From contig NZ_CP022188.1 of assembly GCF_003111665.1 (NCBI RefSeq), positions 124,001-188,000 on the forward strand: 64,000 nucleotides of DNA, written 5' to 3'. The number at the start of each line of letters is the position of its first letter. The first letter of the stretch is position 1. Below, in pieces: positions 27,494-35,512 of this stretch. The notes under the pieces are model-generated. The model worked only from the letters and a program-made list of their open reading frames with translations, was not told the origin of the DNA and searched no databases. The position numbers were made by a program, and so were the translations under genes. The DNA comes from Parazoarcus communis. Lineage in GTDB: Bacteria; Pseudomonadota; Gammaproteobacteria; Burkholderiales; Rhodocyclaceae.

Positions 27494-28435
27494 ATGAACA
27501 CGGAAATCCCCAACGGCACACCCGACGTCATCGCCGGCGTCAATCGCGTCTACTACGACGGCTACTGGATCAAGGCCTACAAGCCTCCGGCCGATTCGCT
27601 GCAAGCAAAGAAGACGCTGATCCAGGCCCTGACCCGCAGACTGTTCAACCACGTTGAACACGGCATCAACATCCCCGGCAAACGTCTCAACGAAGCGCGG
27701 GAAGCCTACGAACAGGAGCAGGACCCTGAACGCAAGCGCGTGAAGGGCGCGATGCTCGCTGGCGCGATGTTCAACCGCGCTACCGACATTTTCACCAAAC
27801 TGGTCGAAATGCAGGAACTGGGCATCGAGATCGAGTCCGACAACGCCCTGATGCGCGAATGCGGTGTGTGCCTGCATGAAGCGCTGATGCTGGGCCGCCT
27901 GGTCCGGCATCGCAGCGGAGAAGAAGGCATCGACGAATTATGGGGCGAGCCCTTCCGTGCCTTTTCGATTCCGGTCGAAGCCTTCTATGAAAGCCGCTAC
28001 ATCAAGATTGCCCAGACCCTGCGCGATATCGACAAGATCGCATCGGTCATGATCGACACCTTTGCCAGCGACCCGCTGTTTGTCGGCATAGACGATCTCG
28101 TGCGTCACTTTACCGACCTGGCCAAGGACAAATGCGAAACCCTGCGCACGGACAGCAACCTGTTCGACGTGTGGGCCGAGTTCGTGGTGTCTTCCGAGCG
28201 TCTGGCGGCGTTCGCCCCTCACCTGCCGGACGACCCCGATCCGGCCACTCTGCGCCGTGCAGCCGACGGGATGCGGCTGATCCTGCAGGGGCGCGATCTG
28301 CTCAACTACATCAGCCGGGCGCGCGTGACCATGCCCAAGAGCCGGCGCGAGTACTTCGAGCGCTGCGAGCACTACGCCCGCATCTTTGCCGGTCTCGACA
28401 GCCCCCAGACGCCTGAGTGGCTGTCGGCACCCTGA
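27494..28435 (+). CDS. conserved hypothetical protein, helical
   Basis: Not recognised. The 313 residues have a normal codon pattern, no signal peptide and no membrane helix. The N-terminus (VNRVYYDGYWIKAYKPP) is followed by long charged helices rich in Arg/Glu and a helix pair (ECGVCLHEALMLGRLVRHR) with two cysteines, suggesting an all-alpha soluble fold. It sits between the DUF2062 gene and, convergently, mnmA, with 6 bp between the stops. Probably lineage-restricted; no function can be given. Confidence 0.75.
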   Translation: MNTEIPNGTPDVIAGVNRVYYDGYWIKAYKPPADSLQAKKTLIQALTRRLFNHVEHGINIPGKRLNEAREAYEQEQDPERKRVKGAMLAGAMFNRATDIFTKLVEMQELGIEIESDNALMRECGVCLHEALMLGRLVRHRSGEEGIDELWGEPFRAFSIPVEAFYESRYIKIAQTLRDIDKIASVMIDTFASDPLFVGIDDLVRHFTDLAKDKCETLRTDSNLFDVWAEFVVSSERLAAFAPHLPDDPDPATLRRAADGMRLILQGRDLLNYISRARVTMPKSRREYFERCEHYARIFAGLDSPQTPEWLSAP

Positions 28436-28441
28436 GCACGC

Positions 28442-29566
28442 TCAGGCGATGATGCCCCCACCCAGGCAGACCTTCGACTCATAGACGACGACGCTCTGGC
28501 CGGGCGTCAGCGCCCACTGCGCCTCGGCGAAAACGATCTCCGCGCGACCGTCCGCGATGCTGTCGATTTCGCACGGCATGTCAGGGGTACGGTAGCGCGG
28601 CTTGGCGGTGTATACCCAGTGCGTGTGGGGGTCGCGTCCGCCGATCCAGTTCAGGTCGATCGCGGTCAGCCGCTCCTTGAGCAGGGCCGGATGTGCATGC
28701 CCCTGCACCGCGTAGAGCACGTTCGACTTCACGTCCTTGCGCGCCACATACCAGGCGTCGTGCTCACCAGCCTCGTCCTGGTTGCCCTTGATGCCACCAA
28801 TGTGAAGCCCCTTGCGCTGACCGATCGTGTGATACATCAGGCCCTGATGCTCACCGATGACGCGATCGTCGTCGAGCGCGCGGATCTCGCCGGGTGAAGT
28901 CGGCAGGTAACGCATCAGGAACTCACGGAAGGGGCGTTCGCCGATGAAGCAGATCCCGGTCGAGTCCTTCTTCGTGGCCACGTGCAGCCCAGCAGCTTCT
29001 GCGATCTTGCGTACTTCACGCTTGTACATCGCACCCAGCGGGAACAGCGTCTTGGACAGCTGCGCCTGGTTGAGGCGGTAGAGAAAATAGCTCTGATCCT
29101 TGGTGCCGTCCTCGGCCTTCAGCAGCTGGAACTCACGCCGCCCGTCGTTCTCCCACTCACGCACCTGCGCGTAGTGCCCGGTGGCGATGCGGTCTGCACC
29201 GAGCGCCATCGCGTGGTCGAGAAAACAGCGGAACTTGATCTCGGAGTTGCACAGGATGTCCGGGTTAGGCGTGCGGCCGGCTTCATATTCGCGCAGAAAA
29301 TCGGCGAACACGCGGTCCTTGTATTCCGCACTGAAATTGACGACCTCGAGATCGATACCGATGACGTCGCACACCGAGGCCACATCGACCAGATCCTGCC
29401 GCGTCGAGCAGAACTCCGAATCGTCGTCGTCCTCCCAGTTCTTCATGAACAGGCCGGTCACGTCATAACCCTGGCGCTTGAGCAGCAGCGCCGTGACGGC
29501 AGAATCCACCCCGCCGGACATGCCGACCACCACCTTCATTCCACCTGCATCCTGCTTACTGGACAT
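28442..29566 (-). CDS. mnmA: tRNA-specific 2-thiouridylase
   Basis: Makes 2-thiouridine at position 34 of tRNA-Lys, -Glu and -Gln, using sulfur relayed by IscS and Tus proteins. The 374 residues contain the PP-loop [10 protein letters not shown], the two catalytic cysteines (PNPDILCN and [12 protein letters not shown]) and [11 protein letters not shown] chose ATG 29566, nine bases after a GGAG; ATG 29581 and ATG 29539 are alternatives. The chosen start overlaps the upstream gene by 11 bases, so translation is likely coupled. The gene order nudJ-like ... mnmA recalls the E. coli nudJ-mnmA pair. Confidence 0.95.
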   Translation of the reverse strand: MSSKQDAGGMKVVVGMSGGVDSAVTALLLKRQGYDVTGLFMKNWEDDDDSEFCSTRQDLVDVASVCDVIGIDLEVVNFSAEYKDRVFADFLREYEAGRTPNPDILCNSEIKFRCFLDHAMALGADRIATGHYAQVREWENDGRREFQLLKAEDGTKDQSYFLYRLNQAQLSKTLFPLGAMYKREVRKIAEAAGLHVATKKDSTGICFIGERPFREFLMRYLPTSPGEIRALDDDRVIGEHQGLMYHTIGQRKGLHIGGIKGNQDEAGEHDAWYVARKDVKSNVLYAVQGHAHPALLKERLTAIDLNWIGGRDPHTHWVYTAKPRYRTPDMPCEIDSIADGRAEIVFAEAQWALTPGQSVVVYESKVCLGGGIIA

Positions 29567-30227
29567 TCGGTCCGTCTCCATCTAACCAGTCGGCCAAGGA
29601 CAGCACGATCGCTGCCTCGCCATTGTCGACAAACCAGCTGTCGATTACGAAACGTTCGCCCGGCCTGCTGTCGGGGACCGGCGCCGGCGCGGGCACATCG
29701 CCAAGCACTTCGGCACAGTCGCACAGGGCCAGCATCAGTGGCACATGATCAGGCACGACGACTGCCGGTCGCAAGCTCACAGGCGGCTCCACCTCTTCGA
29801 CGACCGCGCTGAAGTGCTGGAGCACGAAGCGGGTGCGCTTTGCCGGCTCCAGCACATGGTGAAAGCGCAACATGCCGCGCGCCTCGATCATTTTCAGAAA
29901 CCGCGTCGTATTGGTCGAGTGGTCTATGCAGTCCATCCGGCCATCGACACCCTGGTCGAAGTAATTGCCGGCGCGGTCGGCGCCAACAGGCGTCTGAACA
30001 CCTGCCTCACGATAAAGCCTGCCTACCACGGCAGCAAGCGCAGCGCGCTCTGTCACCGGATCCGACGCCGCGAGCAACTGCTCGCGCGCCAGCTCAAGCA
30101 CGGCGGCGTCGAACGCAACCGTCTCGGTGGCAGCACAACTGTAGTTGAAACACACCGGCACCAGCACCTCCTGTGCGGGCACCGCTGCGCTGGACAGCGC
30201 CAGCAGCAGCGCGAAGACCTTGCGCAT
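29556..30227 (-). CDS. hypothetical secreted protein
   Basis: Not recognised. The 223 residues start with a good signal peptide ([19 protein letters not shown], cut before EVLVP). The mature part has cysteine pairs (CFNYSC near the start, CDCAEVL later) and a [18 protein letters not shown] segment with a Cys-x-Asp-His order that could be an active site of transglutaminase-like or amidase type; that is only a suggestion. Its ATG overlaps the stop of the Nudix gene (ATGA) and its end overlaps mnmA, so the three form one coupled operon. Confidence 0.75.
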   Translation of the reverse strand: MRKVFALLLALSSAAVPAQEVLVPVCFNYSCAATETVAFDAAVLELAREQLLAASDPVTERAALAAVVGRLYREAGVQTPVGADRAGNYFDQGVDGRMDCIDHSTNTTRFLKMIEARGMLRFHHVLEPAKRTRFVLQHFSAVVEEVEPPVSLRPAVVVPDHVPLMLALCDCAEVLGDVPAPAPVPDSRPGERFVIDSWFVDNGEAAIVLSLADWLDGDGPNVQ

Positions 30228-30679
30228 CAGTCGTAATGCCGCAGCAGGTCGAGATCGTAACGTCGCCCCGCGAGCCAGTCGTCAACACATTGCACGATCA
30301 GCGGGCTACGGTGGCGATCCGCCGTTGCACGGATCTCTTCCGGGCTCATCCACACCGCGCGCACGATGCCATCGTCCAGCTCGAACCCGGGCACTTCCTC
30401 GCCGACCCGCCCCCCGAAGGCGAAGCGCAGATAGGTGATATCCCCTTGCGGACGGGGCCACTGATACACCCCAACGAGATACTCCGGCACGAAGCGGTGC
30501 GCGGTTTCCTCGAGCGTCTCCCGTATCGTGGCCTGAACCAGGGATTCGCCTTCCTCAAGGTGGCCCGCCGGCTGATTGAAGCGCAGCCCATCCTCAGTCT
30601 CTTCCTCCACCATCAGAAAGCGGCCATCGCGCTCGATCAGCGCTGCAACGGTGACATTCGGTTTCCAGCTGCGGTCCAT
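30227..30679 (-). CDS. Nudix hydrolase, NudJ-like
   Basis: 150-residue Nudix hydrolase starting WKPNVTVAALIERDGRFLMV. The Nudix box is GHLEEGESLVQATIRETLEE followed by TAH, so the usual late glycine is replaced by alanine while the metal-binding R-E-x2-E-E core is intact. NudJ in E. coli hydrolyses thiamine and nucleoside pyrophosphates and sits beside mnmA, as here. Start ATG 30679 is chosen because the frame upstream is merely the complement of ilvE. Divergent from ilvE. Confidence 0.88.
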   Translation of the reverse strand: MDRSWKPNVTVAALIERDGRFLMVEEETEDGLRFNQPAGHLEEGESLVQATIRETLEETAHRFVPEYLVGVYQWPRPQGDITYLRFAFGGRVGEEVPGFELDDGIVRAVWMSPEEIRATADRHRSPLIVQCVDDWLAGRRYDLDLLRHYD

Positions 30680-30829
30680 GAGACGTCCGGCATGCAAAGA
30701 GCGGCATTTTACCCTTGTGCACGTTTGCTTGTGATCGAGATCTGTCGCCCGCGTTTGCGCTAGAATTCGAAAGTTAAGCCCGGAGCGTCCGGGCGCATCC
30801 AAACACTTCTCATCGGTGGAGAACCAGAT

Positions 30830-31750
30830 ATGTCCATGGCTGATCGCGACGGTTTCATTTGGCAAGACGGCAAGCTCGTTCCGTGGCGCGAAGCGACCAC
30901 GCACGTGCTGACCCATTCCCTGCACTACGGACTGGCCGTTTTCGAGGGCGTGCGTGCCTACAACACCGCCAACGGCACCGCGATCTTCCGCCTCGCAGAG
31001 CACACCCAGCGCCTGATCAACTCGGCCAAGATCTACATGATGGACATCCCCTACTCCAAGGATGAACTCATGGAAGCGCAGAAAGAGGTCGTGCGCGCCA
31101 ACAAGCTCGAATCCTGCTATCTGCGTCCGATCGCCTTCTACGGCTCGGAAAAGATGGGAATCTCCACCCGTGGCTCCACCGTGCATGTGGCCATCGCAGC
31201 CTGGCCCTGGGGCGCCTACCTCGGCGAAGACGGCCTCGAACTCGGCATCCGGGTCAAGACCTCGTCCTACACCCGCCATCACGTCAATTCGACGATGCCG
31301 CGCGCCAAGCTCGCCGGCACCTACCCGAACTCGATCCTGGCCAACCTCGAAGTCACCAAGCAGGGCTACGACGAAGCCCTTCTGCTCGACAACCAGGGCT
31401 TCGTGGCCGAAGGTGCTGGCGAGAACCTGTTCGTGATCAAGGATGGCAAGATCTTTGAACCCGAGATCGCCTCGGCCCTGACCGGCATCACGCGCGACTC
31501 GATCATCACCATCGCCCGCGAGTTCGGCCTCGAAGTGCAGTCCAAGCGCATCACCCGTGACGACATCTACATCGCCGACGAAGCCTTCTTCACCGGCACC
31601 GCAGCCGAAGTCACCCCGATTCGCGAACTCGACGACCGTACCATCGGCGAGGGCAAGCGCGGCCCGCTCACCACCAAGATCCAGGCCCGCTTCTTCGACG
31701 TGGTCAACGGCCGCGCCCCTGAATACCAGCACTGGCTGGCCAAGGTCTGA
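30830..31750 (+). CDS. ilvE: branched-chain amino acid aminotransferase
   Basis: PLP enzyme (fold type IV) for the last step of Val, Leu and Ile synthesis. The 306 residues show HSLHYGLAVFEGVRAY (30-45), the Schiff-base Lys in VNSTMPRAKLAGTYPNS, and the phosphate-binding EGAGENLFVIKDG and GITRDSIITIA segments. A GGAGA ribosome site precedes ATG 30830. A TAGAAT hexamer about 65 bp upstream is a possible -10. Followed closely by a small zinc-finger gene. Confidence 0.95.
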   Translation: MSMADRDGFIWQDGKLVPWREATTHVLTHSLHYGLAVFEGVRAYNTANGTAIFRLAEHTQRLINSAKIYMMDIPYSKDELMEAQKEVVRANKLESCYLRPIAFYGSEKMGISTRGSTVHVAIAAWPWGAYLGEDGLELGIRVKTSSYTRHHVNSTMPRAKLAGTYPNSILANLEVTKQGYDEALLLDNQGFVAEGAGENLFVIKDGKIFEPEIASALTGITRDSIITIAREFGLEVQSKRITRDDIYIADEAFFTGTAAEVTPIRELDDRTIGEGKRGPLTTKIQARFFDVVNGRAPEYQHWLAKV

Positions 31751-31761
31751 GGAGGCCTCTC

Positions 31762-31956
31762 ATGACTGACAACAAGGCTCGTACCGTAGAAGTCACAGCA
31801 CACGACCTGCCGCTGCATTGCCCGCGGCCAGACTCTCCGCTGTGGGCGCAGCACCCCCGCGTCTTCCTCGACGTCCTCAAGGAAGGCTCGGCAACCTGCC
31901 CGTACTGCAGCACCAAGTACGTTTTCACCGGCGAAGCCCCCAAGGGGCACCACTGA
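31762..31956 (+). CDS. zf-CHCC zinc-finger protein
   Basis: 64-residue protein with the CHCC finger layout (PF10276): LPLHCPRPDSPLW, then HPRVFLDV and ATCPYCSTKYVF, giving Cys-x-His-x2-Cys-type ligands. The family is related to the mitochondrial complex I subunit NDUFS6; the bacterial role is unclear. It follows ilvE by 11 bp with GGAGG before the start, so it is co-transcribed with ilvE. Confidence 0.85.
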   Translation: MTDNKARTVEVTAHDLPLHCPRPDSPLWAQHPRVFLDVLKEGSATCPYCSTKYVFTGEAPKGHH

Positions 31957-32038
31957 GCCGGATCGGCAAGCTCGCCCCTGCGCCAGAACACACGGCAACC
32001 GGGGCGGCTGCCTTTCCTGCTCTCAGCCGGCACACATC

Positions 32039-32470
32039 GTGAGCGAAACCGTGTTCACTACCCCTGCAGAGGCCGAAGCCGCTTTTTATGACGCCCTCGC
32101 ACGGGCCGACCTCGACACCATGATGTCGGTCTGGTCCGAAGAGGATGAGGTCGTCTGCGTGCATCCGAACGGGCCCCGCATCGTAGGCCTCGCTTCGGTA
32201 CGCGAATTGTGGCGCCAGATTTTCGCCAGTGGCGCGCGTCTGAACATCCGCACCACGCAGGCGGTGGTGAGCGAAACCCTGGTGCTGGTCGTCCACAACG
32301 TCCTCGAAGAGGTCGCCGAAGCCGGCAGCGAGCCAGGCGGGCCGCCAATCGTTGCCACCAACATCTATTCGCGCGGCGCCAAGGGCTGGCGCATGGTGAT
32401 GCATCACGCCTCGCCCACCCCCAACCTGATGGATATCCAGGTCCAGGGGACGCCCCGCGTGGTCCATTGA
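32039..32470 (+). CDS. NTF2-like (SnoaL/DUF4440-type) protein
   Basis: 143-residue cone-shaped alpha+beta-barrel protein: FTTPAEAEAAFYDALARADLDTMMSVW (helices), EDEVVCVHPNGPRIVG, and the late strands NIYSRGAKGWRMVMHHASP. These match the NTF2-like superfamily; members can be enzymes or ligand-binding proteins, and nothing here fixes which. Starts at GTG 32039 without a strong ribosome site. The downstream hydrolase frame begins at or just after its stop. Confidence 0.78.
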   Translation: MSETVFTTPAEAEAAFYDALARADLDTMMSVWSEEDEVVCVHPNGPRIVGLASVRELWRQIFASGARLNIRTTQAVVSETLVLVVHNVLEEVAEAGSEPGGPPIVATNIYSRGAKGWRMVMHHASPTPNLMDIQVQGTPRVVH

Positions 32471-32481
32471 AGCCGACGCGC

Positions 32482-33447
32482 ATGCCCGGCTATGAAGCCC
32501 CCTGGTGGCTGCCGGGCGCGCATCTGCAGACCATCCTGCCCCTCGCACGAAAGGGCAGATCACCACTGTATCGCCGCGAGCGCTGGGACACACCCGACGG
32601 CGACTTCATCGACCTCGACTGGCTGGCAAGCGCCCCCGCCGATGCGCCGCTCGTCGTCCTCTTTCACGGGCTCGAAGGCTCGAGCCGTTCGCACTATGCC
32701 CGCGCCCTGATGCGCGCGCTCGCTGCGCGCGGCTGGCGCGGCGTGATTCCGCACTTTCGTGGCTGCTCGGGCGAGCCCAACCGCCTGGCGCGCGCCTACC
32801 ACTCAGGCGACAGCGCCGAGATCGACTGGGTTCTGCGCCGCCTTCACGGCATCGCCGGACAGGCGCCGCTGTTTGCCGCTGGCGTATCGCTGGGCGGCAA
32901 CGCCCTGCTGAAATGGCTCGGGGAACAGGAAGCGGATGCCGGAAATGTAATCCGGGGTGCGGCGGCCATCTGTCCGCCGCTCGATCTGACCGTCTCGGGT
33001 CATGCGCTCGCACGGGGCTTCAACGCGGTGTACACCCGACACTTTCTGAATACGCTGAAAGGCAAGGCCCTGCACAAACTGGCCCGTTACCCGGCGCTTT
33101 TTGATGGACGGCGAATACAGCAGGCGGGCACGCTGTTCGAGTTCGACGACGTCTATACTGGGCCGGTACATGGCTTTTCCGGCGCTGCAGACTACTGGCG
33201 CCGCGCGTCGTCCCGCCCGTGGCTGGCTGCAATCAGCGCTCCGACGCTGCTCCTGTGCGCGGCGAACGACCCCTTTGTCCCGCCGGAAGCCTTGCCCACT
33301 GCGCGCGAGCTGAGCACAGCCGTTCGCTTCGAATGTGCCGCCCAAGGAGGTCACGTCGGCTTTCTTGACTCGCCCTGGCCAGGCTCGCTCGGCTGGTTGC
33401 CACAGCGTCTGTTGCAACATTTCGATGCAGTACTGTCCGATGGATAA
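32482..33447 (+). CDS. YheT-family alpha/beta hydrolase
   Basis: 321-residue alpha/beta hydrolase of the YheT/ABHD1 branch. Seen: APWWLPGAHLQTI, the oxyanion region LFHGLEGSSRSHYARALM, PHFRGCSGEPNR, the nucleophile elbow GVSLGGNALLKWLG, the acid in LLLCAANDPFVPPEA and the catalytic His in AAQGGHVGFLDSPW. Esterase-type activity is likely; natural substrate unknown. I use ATG 32482; a TTG at 32467 overlapping the previous stop would add five residues (LKPTR) and is equally possible. Confidence 0.85.
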   Translation: MPGYEAPWWLPGAHLQTILPLARKGRSPLYRRERWDTPDGDFIDLDWLASAPADAPLVVLFHGLEGSSRSHYARALMRALAARGWRGVIPHFRGCSGEPNRLARAYHSGDSAEIDWVLRRLHGIAGQAPLFAAGVSLGGNALLKWLGEQEADAGNVIRGAAAICPPLDLTVSGHALARGFNAVYTRHFLNTLKGKALHKLARYPALFDGRRIQQAGTLFEFDDVYTGPVHGFSGAADYWRRASSRPWLAAISAPTLLLCAANDPFVPPEALPTARELSTAVRFECAAQGGHVGFLDSPWPGSLGWLPQRLLQHFDAVLSDG

Positions 33448-33534
33448 GGCACCGATGTGCGTCCGCACAACGGAATCGCCAAAATCCTCTGGCATACTAT
33501 GCTGCACTGCACTCATTTCAAACTGGAAGCCCAC

Positions 33535-34926
33535 ATGACCCAGACTGCGCACGTACTGCCCGCCCCGGAAATCTTCAAGGCCTACGACATTCGCGGCATC
33601 GTCGACAAATCCCTGACTGCCGATGCAGTCCGCGCCATCGGCCACGCCCTCGGCTCTGAAGCAGTGGCACGCGGTCAGAAAACGGTGGCAATCGGTCGCG
33701 ACGGCCGCCTGTCGGGCCCCGAACTGGCCGGTGCGCTGGCCGACGGCATCCGTGCGGCGGGTGTCGACGTGGTCGATATCGGTTGCGTCCCCACCCCGCT
33801 GAGCTACTTCGCTGCTTACCAGCTCGGCACCAACTCCTGCGTGTCCGTCACCGGCAGCCACAACCCGCCCGATTACAACGGTCTCAAGATGGTGCTCGGC
33901 GGCCAGACGCTGTTCGGCGACCAGATCCAGGCGCTGCGCCAGCGCATTGCAGACAACAACCTGAGCCACGGCGCAGGCAAGCTCACCACCGCCAGCGTGG
34001 ATGAGGCCTATCTCGAGCGCATCGTCAGCGACGTCAAGCTCGCCCGCCCGATGAAGATCGTCATCGATTGCGGCAACGGCGTGGCCGGCGGCATTGCGCC
34101 CGAGTTGTTCAAGCGCCTTGGTTGCGAGGTGATCGAGCTCTTCTGTGAGGTCGATGGCAATTTCCCCAACCACCACCCTGATCCGTCCAAGCCCGAGAAT
34201 CTGCAGGATGTGATCCGTGCACTGCAGGAAACCGACGCCGAACTCGGCCTCGCCTTCGATGGCGATGGCGACCGCCTCGGCGTGGTCACCAAGGATGGCG
34301 AGATCATCTATCCCGATCGCCAGCTGATGCTGTTTGCCGAGGACGTGCTGACCCGCGTGCCCGGTGGCGAAATCATCTATGACGTGAAGTGCACCCGCAA
34401 CCTTGCAGGCTGGATCAAGGACCGTGGCGGCAAGGCCACCATGTGGAACACCGGTCACGCGCTGGTCAAGGCCAAGCTCAAGGAAACCGGCGCGCCGCTC
34501 GCGGGCGAGATGAGCGGCCACATGTTCTTCAAGGAGCGCTGGTACGGCTTCGACGACGGCCTGTATGCCGGCGTGCGTCTGCTCGAGATCCTGTCGCGCC
34601 ATCCGGACGGCAATGCCGTACTCAAGGCCCTGCCGGATGCGGTGAGCACGCCTGAGCTGAACATCAAGATGAACGAAGGCGAGCCCTTCGAACTGGTGAA
34701 GCGACTGAAGGAAGGCGCGTCTTTCGATGGTGCACAGGAAGTCATCACGCTCGATGGCGTTCGCGTCGAATACGCAGACGGCTTCGGCCTCGCCCGCCCG
34801 TCCAACACCACGCCGGTCGTCGTGCTTCGCTTCGAGGCCGACAGCGAGGAAGCCATCGCTCGCATTCAAGCGGACTTCCGCAAGGCCATCGAAGCGGTGT
34901 GGCCAGGCATCAAGCTGCCGTTCTGA
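33535..34926 (+). CDS. phosphomannomutase/phosphoglucomutase
   Basis: Interconverts hexose 6- and 1-phosphates for nucleotide-sugar and exopolysaccharide/LPS synthesis (AlgC-type). The 463 residues show FKAYDIRGIV at the start, the phosphoserine loop TGSHNPPDYNG, the metal-binding DGDGDRLG, the sugar-binding GEMSGHMFF and the C-terminal phosphate-binding RPSNTTPVVVLR. ATG 33535 follows GGAAG; the frame upstream lacks family sequence. Ends at a clear terminator. May be called algC or manB. Confidence 0.93.
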   Translation: MTQTAHVLPAPEIFKAYDIRGIVDKSLTADAVRAIGHALGSEAVARGQKTVAIGRDGRLSGPELAGALADGIRAAGVDVVDIGCVPTPLSYFAAYQLGTNSCVSVTGSHNPPDYNGLKMVLGGQTLFGDQIQALRQRIADNNLSHGAGKLTTASVDEAYLERIVSDVKLARPMKIVIDCGNGVAGGIAPELFKRLGCEVIELFCEVDGNFPNHHPDPSKPENLQDVIRALQETDAELGLAFDGDGDRLGVVTKDGEIIYPDRQLMLFAEDVLTRVPGGEIIYDVKCTRNLAGWIKDRGGKATMWNTGHALVKAKLKETGAPLAGEMSGHMFFKERWYGFDDGLYAGVRLLEILSRHPDGNAVLKALPDAVSTPELNIKMNEGEPFELVKRLKEGASFDGAQEVITLDGVRVEYADGFGLARPSNTTPVVVLRFEADSEEAIARIQADFRKAIEAVWPGIKLPF

Positions 34927-34951
34927 TCTCTGAAGACGCTTGAATGATGAC

Positions 34952-34983
34952 AAGGCGCCAGGGGTAAATCCCGGCGCCTTTTT
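34952..34983 (+). terminator. terminator of the phosphomannomutase gene
   Basis: AAGGCGCC-(A bulge)-GGG paired with CCC-GGCGCCTT around a 6-nt loop, followed by T5. It ends the ilvE-to-phosphomannomutase block. Confidence 0.88.
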
Positions 34984-35218
34984 CTTTGCTCATCTCTTTA
35001 ATCGGCTGCACTTTTTCCCGTGCCGTACTGGCACGCGGGCGGGGTATTTGCTCCGCCGGCTGCGGAACTCGCCCTGCGGGCTCGGACAGTCCTCGCCGGC
35101 TGCACAAACACCCCACCCACATGCCAACGCCGGTGCCAATGCACAGTATAAAAAGGCGAGAAACGAAAGTCTGATGGAGTAAGAACGCTCCGATCCTCAG
35201 AACTGCCTCAACACCAAA
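34984..35218. other. non-coding spacer, repeat-like GC-rich sequence
   Basis: No credible gene. Contains the direct repeat CGCCGGCTGC (around 35053 and 35092) in a stretch whose wording recalls GC-rich interspersed intergenic sequences of betaproteobacteria, and a TATAAA at about 35149 with no -35 partner. Together with the next element it fills the gap before alaS. Confidence 0.4.
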
Positions 35219-35404
35219 GGCAGCGGCGCCTTCCCGTGACGGGCTGTCGAGAGCGCCGTCGGTTGGGGTGCTGCGGCGGAAACAAGGCGGCGCATGTCTG
35301 AGGGCGCGCAGCGACCGAGTTTGCGCCGACGCCGCCGCAGCGCCTCAACCGACGGGAAGCCGAAGGCCGCGAACGTCTGCCCGGCACGGGAAGGTGCCGC
35401 TGCC
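35219..35404. repeat. large imperfect palindrome (REP/BIME-like intergenic element)
   Basis: The two ends are near-perfect inverted copies. GGCAGCGGC[G/A]CCTTCCCGTG[A/C]CGGGC at the left matches the complement of the right end at 24 of 26 positions. An inner block CCGTCGGTTG[G/A]GG[T/C]GCTGCGGCGG matches at 22 of 24. A further short GGCGCA/TGCGCC pair lies inside. The whole can fold into a cruciform or long RNA hairpin. Short frames inside it are a consequence of the GC-rich palindrome. Confidence 0.7.
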
Positions 35405-35451
35405 GACCACGGAGTGCCACCGCAGCCACTCCCCAAACACACGCCCAAAAG

Positions 35452-35492
35452 AAAAACGGCTGCGGAAGCCTTGAGCTCACACAGCCGTTTTT
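35452..35492. terminator. terminator of alaS (bidirectional form)
   Basis: AAAAACGGCTG paired with CAGCCGTTTTT around a 19-nt loop, 20 bp past the alaS stop; A- and T-tracts on both sides let it work in either direction. Confidence 0.88.
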
Positions 35493-35512
35493 GATTCGGG
35501 ACGTACAGCAGC

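Noticed and set aside
32803..34953. 716-codon minus-strand open frame opposite YheT and phosphomannomutase
   Set aside because: Both plus-strand genes have intact active-site motifs; the minus frame is a codon-position artefact.
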